From Stomoxys calcitrans (Eukaryota; Arthropoda; Insecta; Diptera; Muscidae), in the NCBI RefSeq assembly GCF_963082655.1, contig NC_081554.1:59332933-59396932 (forward strand): a stretch of 64,000 nucleotides of DNA. Reading direction: 5' to 3'. Of the stretch, positions 33,271 to 42,649 are shown piece by piece; position 1 is the stretch's first letter; each line of letters opens with the position of its first letter. Below the pieces are notes generated by a model. That model was not told where the DNA came from. It ran no database searches and saw only the letters and a program-made list of their open reading frames with translations. A program made the position numbers and the translations under genes.

Positions 33271-34115
33271 TATACCCTCCACCATAGGATGGGGGTATAT
33301 AAATTTTTGTAACACCTCGAAATGTTCGTCTAAGATCCCAAAATGTGTATATATTCTTGATCGCCATGACATTTTAAGTCGATCTAGCCATATCCGTCCC
33401 TCCGTCCGTCCCTCCGTCCGTCCCTCCGTCCGTCCCTCTGTCCTTCTTTCTGTGGAAAGCACGCTACCATTCGAAGGAGTATTGCTAGGCTCATGAAATT
33501 TTACACACAAACTTTCGAATAGCGTATGTCGGTTAAGATCTAAATTTGCTATATCGGTAATTGCTTTGGTATAGATGCCATACAAACCGATCTTGGATCT
33601 TGTTTTCTTGAGACATTAGGAGTCGCAAATCTAATCCGATTTGGCTGACATTAAAACAACTGTGCCAAGAATGGTTCAAATCGGTTCATCACCTGATATA
33701 TTGTAGTTCCCATATAAACCGATTTGGGATCTTGACTTCTTGAGCCTTTAGACGGCGCAATTATTATCCAATTTGGCTGAAATTTTGCATGAAGTGTTGT
33801 GTCTCGCAACAACTATGGCAAGTATGGTCTAAATCGGTAACCTTATATAGCTCCCATAACGTGATATAGCAACCTCTAGAGGGAGCAATGCTTATCCGAT
33901 TTAGCTGAAATTTTGTTCAACGGCTTTTCCCATGACCTTCAATATACGTGTCGAATAAGGTCTGAATCAGTCTTTAGCCTGGTACAGCTCCCATATAAAC
34001 CGTTTTCTCGATTTTAGTTCATTGACCCCCAAAGGGCGCAATTCTTATCCGAATTGAAATTTTACACAATGACTTCCACTATGGTCTCCAAAATTCAATT
34101 CGGATCATAACTTGA
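33271..34115 (+). mobile_element. HP element, far end first, palindrome end lost
   Basis: Begins tataccctccaccataggat then gggggtata, an inverted repeat in itself. The conserved gacggacgg block is expanded here into an 8-bp tandem tract (ccgtccct, about 33386-33440). Type-2 monomers follow in complement orientation (gctgaaattttgcatgaagt). It fades out near 34115 without a palindrome. Confidence 0.65.
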
Positions 34116-34234
34116 TTATTTGCGCTATAAACTCATTTATGACACATTTTCTATGACTCATTTTCATGAATTATGGCTGATTAAAGCATTGAAAGTTTCA
34201 ATGGCATTGCAGATGTGTCTTATGTTTAGCAAAC

Positions 34235-34318
34235 AATATTTTGCTCATAGTAGCATGGGGCGGATTGATATCCGCACCCTCTTTTCAATCTAACTAAACC
34301 TAACCTTACCTAAGGATT
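34235..34318 (+). mobile_element. LINE A 3' UTR end only
   Basis: Reads tcatagtagcatggggcgga, then accctcttttcaatctaact and aacctaaccttaccta. About 85 bp of the family A terminus with no coding region; the tail shows CCTAAC-type repetition. Confidence 0.7.
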
Positions 34319-34319
34319 A

Positions 34320-35068
34320 TAAACTCATTTCTTACACATTTCCAATGAAGATCTATCTAGAGTTGCTTTATAAATTATGAATGATTATAGCTTTGGTAGC
34401 TTCACTGTCACGAGACCATGTCTTACCGAAATGCTGAGGTCTTTCAATAAACGCAATTTCAATGAAAGATATTCTACTAACGTTTTTCCCTTGGTTTTAT
34501 TGGTCTTCAACTTAAAGGCCTTTCCTATTGGAACACTGTTTTAATATCACTAACAAAAACTTACCAAGGCCTACCAAACCCCATACTTCCTACTGCCTTG
34601 CACTGTCATATCAACATTCATTTCCATCTCTCTATATATGTGTGTGTGTGTGTGTGTGTGCGAGAATGGCCGATTAGATCTCAGTACAATACTTATGTGG
34701 CTGTTCTCAGGTTCCACAAGGATAATAAAATGCAGTAACAACAGCGCACAACTATCATGGTTCCCTTGATGGCATTGGGAATTATACTTATTCTGAGGGG
34801 TCCATCCACTGGCAATGTGGTTGTTCCAAGTGACAATAGTTGAGCATAGTGTACTGTAGCACTATTGTGTTGCAAAGTAATTAAGTTGACAAACTTCATA
34901 TCGTGTTCATTACATGGACAATATTTAATTTCGAAAACTGAACATCACTTTAATGACATCCATATATCATATTTGCTAAGTAATTGTCATTGATAAATCA
35001 AAGCACATCTATTGCATGTGTGAGTCGTATTATGGAAAAGTGAGCTAACTCAGTTATAATGAAACAGT
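34320..35068. other. Unrecognised non-coding DNA with a TG microsatellite
   Basis: A TG tract lies at about 34638-34661. No frames or repeat landmarks are convincing. Probably host intergenic or intronic. Confidence 0.45.
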
Positions 35069-35069
35069 T

Positions 35070-35298
35070 TTTATACTCATCACCACAGTATGGGGCATAA
35101 ACTAAAGACGGCATTTCGATAGCAAAATTTGAAAATTGCCCATTAAGGAACATGGGCAAACTTCTCACATATCACCGAGTGATGTCCGATTCGAGTTTAA
35201 GTTCAATGATAGGGGGCCTACTTTTCATAGCCGTGTGCGCAGTTTTTACATGGCAAAGCACCGCACAACGCAGAAAGTTTCAAAACTCAGAAAAATGC
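35070..35298 (-). mobile_element. HP far-end scrap followed by SINE 3' half
   Basis: At 35070-35096, tttttatactcatcaccaca then gtatgggg resembles the HP far end (which would be plus sense). From 35135, SINE body in complement: ccattaaggaacatgggcaa, cttctcacatatcaccgagt, ccgattcgagtttaagttca, gatagggggcctacttttca. The tRNA-like head is absent. Confidence 0.5.
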
Positions 35299-35309
35299 AT
35301 CAAATGCAT

Positions 35310-36183
35310 AGTTTGGTGCACTGCTATGGATAAAAAGTGCAACATAAGGACCATACAATAGGTTCAGAGAACATGTTGTCTTGGCATAGGTGGAGCGATG
35401 AGGACCTCGCCCACTAGGGCACTGGAGACTATTCTGGATATCCGATCCTTTGACATACAGATTAAGTATGAGGATGGGAGTAGCTCATACCATCGCCGTA
35501 TAATCGAGGCGACGATAGGAAACCTGGAAGGATGGGTAGAGGTTTCCGATCGGATACCTTAGATGAACCTTGAAGTCGAGTGCGAGGCACTGCTGCCATC
35601 GGCACAGTATTGGATTGACGGATCCCTAGTATTGCCATCTGGAAGATCATGTTACATGGATGGTTTAAAGCAAAAGGACAGAGTAGGCCTGGGGGTTTAC
35701 ATCGAGAACACAGGTACTGAGATGTGTTTTAGACTGATTGACCATAATACGGTCCTGCAGGCGGAGATCTGGGCTATCAAGGAATTCGGGAAGTGGTGTG
35801 ATGCTAACGCGAGGACGTCGAGTGTGAACATCTTTATCGATAGTAATATTGTCATAATGGCAATAACAACCAGGCAGGTAGGGTCACGAACAGTCTTGCA
35901 GTGAAAGAAGGAGATTAACGCCTTCTCTGAGGATGGCAAAATCCACATCGTTTGGGTGCCGGGCCAAAACGGAGTAAGGGGAAATGAAAGGGCAGACGAG
36001 TTGGCGGTGAAGGCCAGAGGACTGCCTTCAATGAACTCGGTAAACCCGAAGATTTTCGGGTCGACGCAGTACGAGTTAAGGGAGTGGGCGACGAATGCGC
36101 ATTTTACACTGTGGAACAGCGAAACGATTGATAGGACGGCGAAAATCCTATGGGTGATCCAGATCGTGAGAGGACGAAGCTAT
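35310..36183 (+). mobile_element. LINE family A copy: connection region and RNase H
   Basis: Starts at V-W-C-T-A-M-D-K-K-C-N-I-R-T-I and runs through RNase H: CYMDGLKQKDRVGLGVYIEN, HNTVLQAEIWAIKEF, NIFIDSNIVIM, and IVWVPGQNGVRGNERADELA. The last catalytic block has Q for H (GQNG), and the first and second Asp contexts are mutated. It ends at DRTAKILW, where an HP fragment starts. A 130-bp piece between 35465 and 35480 (the AATTAMRLKAMGEW stretch) is deleted. Confidence 0.75.
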
Positions 36184-36189
36184 TACCAA

Positions 36190-36583
36190 ATTTTAAGCCA
36201 AAAAAAAAAATTTTAAAAACCGAGTTGGATTATACCACTACATGCAGAAAATTGAGGCTTTTAAGATCTCAAGAAGTCAAAACAAAAGATCGGTTTATAT
36301 GGCAGCTATATTTAAATCTGAACCGATATGGCCTATTTGTAATCCCCAATGACCTACATCAATAATGAATATCTGTGCAAAATTTCAAGCGGCTAGCTTT
36401 ACGCGTTCGACCGCTAATGTGGTTTCGACACACGGACGGACATGGCTGGATGGACTCAGAACGTCGAGACGGTCAAGAATATATAAAGATATACTTTATG
36501 GGGTCATAGACGAATATTATGAGGAATTAAAAGCGAAATGACTAGATAAGTATTCCCCCATCCTATGGTGGTGAGCATAAAAA
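36190..36583 (-). mobile_element. HP element far half
   Basis: One monomer (agatcggtttatatggcagc), then the transition 'gcctatttgtaatccccaat', 'tcaagcggctagctttacgc', the block acacacggacggacatggct and the end cccccatcctatggtggtga then gcataaaaa. The palindrome half is missing; the left side merges into the LINE A copy through an A-run. Confidence 0.65.
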
Positions 36584-36599
36584 CTGAATAAAGCTCTTA

Positions 36600-37900
36600 G
36601 TGCACACCCCACCCAAGACACTTTGCTCTAAAATTGGATATCAAATTCGTTTTCTACTCTCAAATACCTTTCATTTTAGTCCCATTTTGACATAATGGGT
36701 CACATTACCCATTTGACGTATCTTTAAGAGAAAAAGCGCCATCTAGACTTGGACGCAAATGTTAATGTCATATTCGTAATCTACTCCCAAATAGCTTTTA
36801 TTTGAGTCCCATATAGCCGTGGTCGGCTAATATGCCTCTTTGGGGGTATTTGGTGGTGGGCGAGCTCCCATTACTTGGAATTTATGTTTTATGCCATATT
36901 TGTAATCTACTGCCTAATACTTTTCATTTGAGTCCCATATTGACATGAACTTCGAATACACCTGTTTAGAGGAGTTTTGGGATTGGGGGGTAATTGGACC
37001 CAAATTTTAAATTACACATTCGTTTACTGGTCTCCAATACCTTTCTTTTAATACCCTTATTGTGCCCATCGGATCACTTTTGGATATGGGTGGAGTTTTT
37101 GGGGTAAGGGCAAGGGTCCGCCTCCACCCGATATCGAAAAATTTTAAAGCCTATGTTTCCCTCCAGACAAACTTAGACAATCTATGAAAATTTTAAGCAA
37201 ATAGGTTCAGCCAAGTATCATGTAGTCATAATGGTTCTAATAGGGTTTTTGAGGGGTGGCGTGACCCCCTATACTTTGTTCTGATTTTATCTGCCATTCC
37301 ATTGAAGCCCCATATTGAAATTACCGTCCAATATTTCTGTTTGGGGTTGGGGCGGCCCCGATGAGTACTTAGACTCAAATTTTAATACCATGTTCGTATT
37401 CTACTCTCCAATATTTTTCATTTGATACCTATATTGTCCCGATCGGTTCACTTTTGATTTTGGGTTGTGTTTTTGGCATAAGGGGGAGGGTCCGTCCCCC
37501 CTCCGATATCGAAAAAATATAAAGCCTATGTTTGCTTCCAGACGAACCTTCACAATATGCGAAAATTTCGAGAAAATCGGTTTTGCCATTTTTCAATCTA
37601 TACGGAATAAACAAACCGAGCCCCATTTATCCGCGATTGGCTAATGTCCCCATTACGGGCGGTTTTGTGGGAGTGGGGTGACCCCTATACTTCGACATGA
37701 ATTTGTATGCCAGATTCGTTATTTACTCCCGCATACTTTTCATTTGATACCCATATTGTCCTTAACGGTCCACTTTTGATGTTGGGTGGTGTTTTTGGGG
37801 TAATGGTGGAGGGTCCGCTCCCTTCCGTTATCAATAAATTATAAAGCCTATTCCTACTTCCTGACCATATACGTAATCTACTCCCGAATACCTTTGGACA
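36600..37900. repeat. Distinct dispersed repeat with ~320-370 bp internal periodicity
   Basis: Three diverged repeats of one module start near 37060, 37435 and 37753: gatcggttcacttttgattt, a G-rich run (gggggagggtccg), ccgatatcgaaaaa, aaagcctatgttt, then cagacgaac. Between them lie shorter repeated phrases (tactcccaaatacctttcat; gagtcccatattgacat). It has nothing in common with the HP, LINE or SINE families here. No coding frame and no terminal repeats are found. Class unknown; it could be a satellite-like intronic repeat or a non-autonomous element. Confidence 0.6.
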
Positions 37901-37949
37901 TATGGATTTATTGAATAATGTGGGCCATTATATTGCCGTTTGCCTTCCC

Positions 37950-38340
37950 TTTTTGTTTGTTGCTCGGACTTTATTGCTATATTTGTTAAAGATATGCCTC
38001 ATTATAATTGCACAAAATATTTGCTAAAACGCAAAGGCGTCAAAGCATTAACATTTTCAATTGACACCTAGCGTTATGAATATTTTATTCATTATGGTTT
38101 TCAATATTTTTCCATATTATTTTATGCAAATATTCATATAATATTTTCAAACATGCATGAATTATTGTGGTTTCTAGTTGCTGCAGCTATTTAAAATAAA
38201 AATATCTATTCAACATTAAAATATTTTTTGACCACTATGTTTATAATTGTGGCGCATTGATGTGAATGTGAAATGAAATTTGAGCAAATGGTAGTACAAT
38301 TAAGTTAAGTGTCTAAACACAGCAAATCAAGTCTTCAATG
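37950..38340. other. Unrecognised AT-rich DNA
   Basis: No frame or repeat landmark. It separates the G-rich repeat from the LINE B copy. Confidence 0.4.
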
Positions 38341-38658
38341 AAATGAGATCGTAAAGTTGAATGAGATCTTTCAGCTTGTCAGTCTGGTGTACGCAAGGTC
38401 CACCAAAAGGCCCTCCGTCGCTCTAGGGCCCTCACAAGCAGCTTATCAACTCAGCTATAACCATGTTAAATTTTATGAAGATATCTGTATCCACTCCCTT
38501 CTTGGATATTGAGAGTGTCTTCAATAACGTTTGCACTGGAGCGCACTGGGATTCACTCCATAATAATACTATGCTTTATGGCAGATAGTGTGTTCAGAAG
38601 GTGGATGACCAGAGGAAGGCCCCAAGGATGGGTGTTCTCGCTGATTCTATAGAACCTC

Positions 38659-38841
38659 ATGATTAATGAAATCCTGATGGATCTCGGTGGGGTTGGCACG
38701 AAGATTATTGCTTATGCGGACGACGTCGTTCTACTGGTCCGAAGCAGGTTTCTGTCGACAATCAGCGATATCATGGAAGGGTCACTGAGGAACTTATCGC
38801 TATGGGCTACCAGAAATGGGTTGAGGGCCAACCCAGGGTGA
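38659..38841 (+). pseudogene. LINE B reverse transcriptase palm frame
   Basis: A 60-codon frame carrying MINEILMDLGGVGTKIIAYA-DDVVLLV and FLSTISDIMEGSLRNLSLWA, the block C to D region of a non-LTR RT. YADD is intact. It ends at GLRANPG, where the family normally continues ...NPxKTELVLFTRK. A related but more decayed version lies at 58.6-58.9 kb. Confidence 0.75.
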
Positions 38842-39412
38842 TCCTGACGCATGGATATATATAATACCGGAGTTTATACTCCCGTCCTTGGACGTGGTCA
38901 CCCTGCGGCTATCGAAGGAAGCAAAATTTCTAGGCATAGTCCTTGATTCGAAACTGTCCTGGAAGTCCGAAGTAGGAAGCCGTAAGGCACTTTGCGCTCT
39001 TTACTCCTGCAGTAGGATGTTCGGTAAGAAGTAGGTGGTTACCCACCAAGATGACAAATTGAATGTATACGACCAGTATTGACCTATGGATGCGGAAGGT
39101 AGACTGAGGAGGATCACCTGGACTGAGGAGGATCTTCGACTACCTGGCACCTGTACCGACTGGAGTGAGGGCATTCGCGATTCGTTTTCCTAGGAGGGAT
39201 AAATGAATGCTATACTTGAGGAGGATGAGACCTCAATCTACACGGATGGCTCCAACATGGAGTCAGGAAATAGATTGGTGGTCTACTTTGAAGCACTCAA
39301 TATTGGCAGAGGTCTGTGCCTTTGCAATGGCTGCAAAGGAAATTCTGGTAAGGGATTTATCGCCCTCAAAACTCAGAATTTATGTGGACGGTATGGCGGC
39401 GTTCAAGGCCTT

Positions 39413-40335
39413 GGGGTCGAGGATGAAGAGCTCGAGGATAGTGAGGTCGAGGATGGTGAGGTCGAGGATGGTGAGGTCGAGGATAGTGAGGTCGAGGACG
39501 GTGAAGTCGAGGATGGTGAGGTCGAAAATGGTGAGGTCGAGAATAGTGAGGTCGAGGACGGTGAGGTCGAGGATGGTGAGGTCGAGGATGGTGAGGTCGA
39601 GGATGGTGAGGTCGAGGATGGTGAAGTCGGGGATGGTGAGGTCGAGGATGGTGAGGTCGAGGATGGTGAGGTCGAGGATAGTGAGGTCGAGGATGGTGAG
39701 GTCAAGGATGGTGAGGTCGAGGATGGTGAGGTCGAGGATGGTGAGGTCGAGGATGGTGAGGTCGAGGATGGTGAGGTCGAGGATGGTGAGGTCGAGGATG
39801 GTGAGGTCGAGGATGATAAGGTCGAGGATTGTGAGGTAGAGGATGGTGAGGTGGAGGATGGTAAGGTCGAGGATGGTGAGGTCGAGGATGGTGAGGTAGA
39901 AGATGGTGAGGTCGAGGATGGTGAGGTCGAGGATGGTGAGGTCGAGGATGGTGAGGTCGAGGATGGTGAAGTCGAGGATGGTGAGGTCGAGGATGGTGAG
40001 GTCGAGGACGGTGAGGTCGAGGACGGTGAGGTCGAGGATGGTGAGGTCGAGGATGGTAAGGTCGAGGATGGTGAGGTAGAGGATGGTGAGGTGGAGGATG
40101 GTAAGGTCGAGGATGGTGAGGTCGAGGATGGTGAGGTCGAGGATGGTGAGGTCGAGGATGGTGAGGTCGAGGATGGTGAGGTCGAGGATGGTGAGGTCGA
40201 GGATGGTGAGGTCGAGGATGATGAGGTCGAGGATGGTGAGGTCGAGGGTGGTGAGGTCGAGGATGGTGAGGTCGAGGATGGTGAGGTCGAAGATGGTGAG
40301 GTCGAAGATGGTGAGGTCGAGGATGGTGAGGTCGG
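39413..40335 (+). repeat. 15-bp minisatellite (gaggtcgaggatggt)n, ~61 copies
   Basis: Exact 15-bp periodicity throughout, so all three forward frames stay in register: EVEDG in one, VRSRM in the RNase H frame, and matching SSTSP and RPHHP repeats on the minus strand. Point variants (gatagt, gacggt, gataag, gaggtaga, gaggtgga) allow monomers to be followed. A block of variants at 39820-39870 recurs exactly 240 bp later. It lies between RNase H sequences RIYVDGMAAFKALGSRMK and LADCLESLDGLRAHE, so it grew out of RNase H coding sequence. Long proteins predicted from it are by-products. Confidence 0.95.
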
Positions 40336-41109
40336 GATGCTTGGCGGATTGTTTGGAGTCCCTGGACGGGCTTCGAGCTCATGAAGTGACGCTGACATGG
40401 GTTTCTGGCCATGAGGGGATTCCAGGAAATGAGAGGGTGGACGAGTGCATCAGGAGGGATTCATCTGCGCCTGGCGGACCAGTCATCGGTCTTGCCTACG
40501 TGCCGAACTACTGAGCACAGTAGAGAGGATGATCAGGGTGGCGTCGGTGGAGAGATGGGACTCGGTCGGATGGTTGCCGGACTGCAAAGGCGCTCTGGCC
40601 TGTCATCGACCAGAGTAGAACGAGGGATTTGTTGGCGTTCGATAAGAGGTCGATTAGTATCTTACCAGGGGTCATAACTGGGCACTGTGACCATAGACAT
40701 AGACATAGACCTCATGGCGGCGTGCATGGGAATACCGCACAATGACGTCTGTAGGAGATGCCTCGATGACGATGAAGAGCAGACTATTGAGCACTTGCTG
40801 TGTTTATGTCCGTATCTGCATTGACTTAATCTATTCTTTCTGCGGAGCCGTTTCTTCTGCGATCTGGGTGAACTTGCGAACGTACCTCTGGTAGGTCTCT
40901 TGAGATTTATTGAAGAAATAGAATGGTCGGGATGTGCTTTTCTTCACATCCCGCTCGTGTTCTCCATTACACCTGATTTTCTTTTATTGGTGTATAAACT
41001 CTAGTCCGAGTTCTCACATCTTTATCTTTCTCTTCTTTCTAGGGTACCACAATGGGCCAGACTGACCTCCAAGTGAACTCAGCTTTGGTGAGCAACCCAC
41101 CCAACCTAA

Positions 41110-41490
41110 CCTAGATATAGTTCCCATATATATATTTCTTCTGATATGATCTTCTAGGGCTATAAAAGCCTCAATTTTGGTCCGATCTTTACAAATTATT
41201 GCAGGAGGTGATTTATTTGTGCAAAATTTCATGAAAATCGGTCTAGATTTAGATATAGCTCCCATATATGTTTTTTATCCGTTAAAAACTTTTAATGCTG
41301 TAATTTTTGTCCGATGTTTGCCAAATGTACGTCTTTTCAGCCGTAGTAGCCCAAAATTATGGCTACTACGGCTTAATCGAACCTTACATAATACAATAGG
41401 AGATATTTTGTTCGATGTCGTAGTCTGCGAAATTTCATAAAACTCGGTTCAGATTTAGATATAGCTCCCATATATAACTTTCATTCATAC
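41110..41490 (+). repeat. HP-type core monomers, another subtype
   Basis: gatatagttcccatatatat recurs as gatatagctcccatatatgt (about 41250) and again near 41460, with ggtctagatttagatatagc and tttcatgaaaatcggtctag between. Neither end is present. The spacing (~210 bp) differs from the usual 155 bp. It directly follows the LINE B tail. Confidence 0.5.
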
Positions 41491-42640
41491 AATTTTCTTT
41501 TGTGTTGATTTCTTCTTCTGTGTTGATTGAACTGTTGATTTTGCACAAATACTTCTCGGCGACTTAAGTCAGTTGGAATGGTAAATGGGTTAAATTATAA
41601 GCTCTAGATGGCAAATGAACCGATGCTATAACTGTGCTTAGCCTACCGAGTCAAATTCCAAACCAGTCCAGATGATCCAGCACTTATGATGCAGTCGGGT
41701 AATGACAACGAGAGAAGTCTCCCCTTGTTTAATTGTATAGTAGGTCGAAACCCATATTTGTCCTTTTTAAATCATAGAGGGCATATTTACTACTGTTTTG
41801 CATTTACTTGCATATTGTGGTCTTCATACAGCTGATGGATTTTTTTGTGCATGTGAAATGTTCAAATATTCAAATGTTGCAATAACAAAGCCAAAAAAGC
41901 AACCACTAGCAACAACAACAGAAAACTGTAACAATATAAGCTTAGCAAATTTCCATCTACCCCGCAGTCAAAGTGTAAAATGTTGATGGTATTGTTTCAT
42001 AAATAATGGTGACACAGTACATTAAAAACAAAAAAATAACAAAAAAAATTAGAACATTTAAATGCAACAACGGCAACAGCATCCGCAGCAGTAACAGTCA
42101 TACGGATTTACTGTCACCCACTATTGCATCCCTGCCACATGCCACTTTAGTGTATTAGTGCAGACAACGCCCACCCCCACATATTTCTCTTGCATTCATG
42201 CAAAAGTTCTGCAAATAAATGAGTGCTGAACTCCCAGGTGGGTGTTGAGTTACTGGGTTGCCTTTTTTTGAACACGTTTATCATGAAACTTTTTCTTTTT
42301 TAAATTTTTTATTTTCTACGCTAGTTTTGGGATTTTTTTTTTTTGCCCAAAAAGGAAATTGATGACGGAATGATGATGAACACATTTTGAAGTAGCAAAC
42401 ACTCGTATTGTTGAATAGCATGAATTAGTTTTGTCGCTATTTTGTGGAGCCGGAAAGGGAAATGTGGAATGCTTGGGTGTTGGTTCGCGATAGGAGGGGA
42501 GTGGAAGAAATATATCCTTTTTTTACTTAGGTAACAGAAGACGATTGAGAGAAAGGCTTGGGAAAATGCTATCGAATACCTAAGAATAGGAAACATTGAC
42601 TGCTATAACTACTACTAGTAGTGCAATTGGGGTTTTTAAT
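41490..42640. other. Unrecognised non-coding DNA
   Basis: Homopolymer-rich (A-runs near 42030, T-runs near 42265 and 42335), with short CAA/CAG repeats near 42065-42095. No convincing gene; possible host intergenic or intronic sequence. Confidence 0.4.
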
Positions 42641-42649
42641 AAGGCCTTG

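Larger units (their letters stand above)
38380..41112 (+). mobile_element. LINE family B copy with minisatellite inside RNase H
   Basis: RT block A is present as L-D-I-E-S-V-F-N-N-V (about 38500-38530), block B as GRPQGWVFS (QGW where QGG is expected), and block C as YADD (38713-38724). Then come the thumb (FLGIVLDSKLSWKS, 38930-38960), RNase H starting YTDGSNMESG (39238), the long tandem repeat, RNase H resuming (VTLTWVSGHEGIPGNERVDE, 40390-40450), a knuckle CRRCLDDDEEQTIEHLLCLC (40753-40806), and a 3' UTR ending accacaatgggccagactga ... cccaacctaaccta. The gene is broken by stops and frameshifts. Confidence 0.8.

Noticed and set aside
39203..40384. 393-codon frame rich in EVEDG repeats, an apparent acidic repeat protein
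   Set aside because: It is the out-of-frame reading of a 15-bp minisatellite within a LINE RNase H. All frames are open because the unit is a multiple of three and stop-free.
39403..40412. 331-codon Ser/Thr/Pro-rich and 236-codon His/Pro-rich frames on the minus strand
   Set aside because: Complementary readings of the same minisatellite; no start context or conserved flanking sequence.
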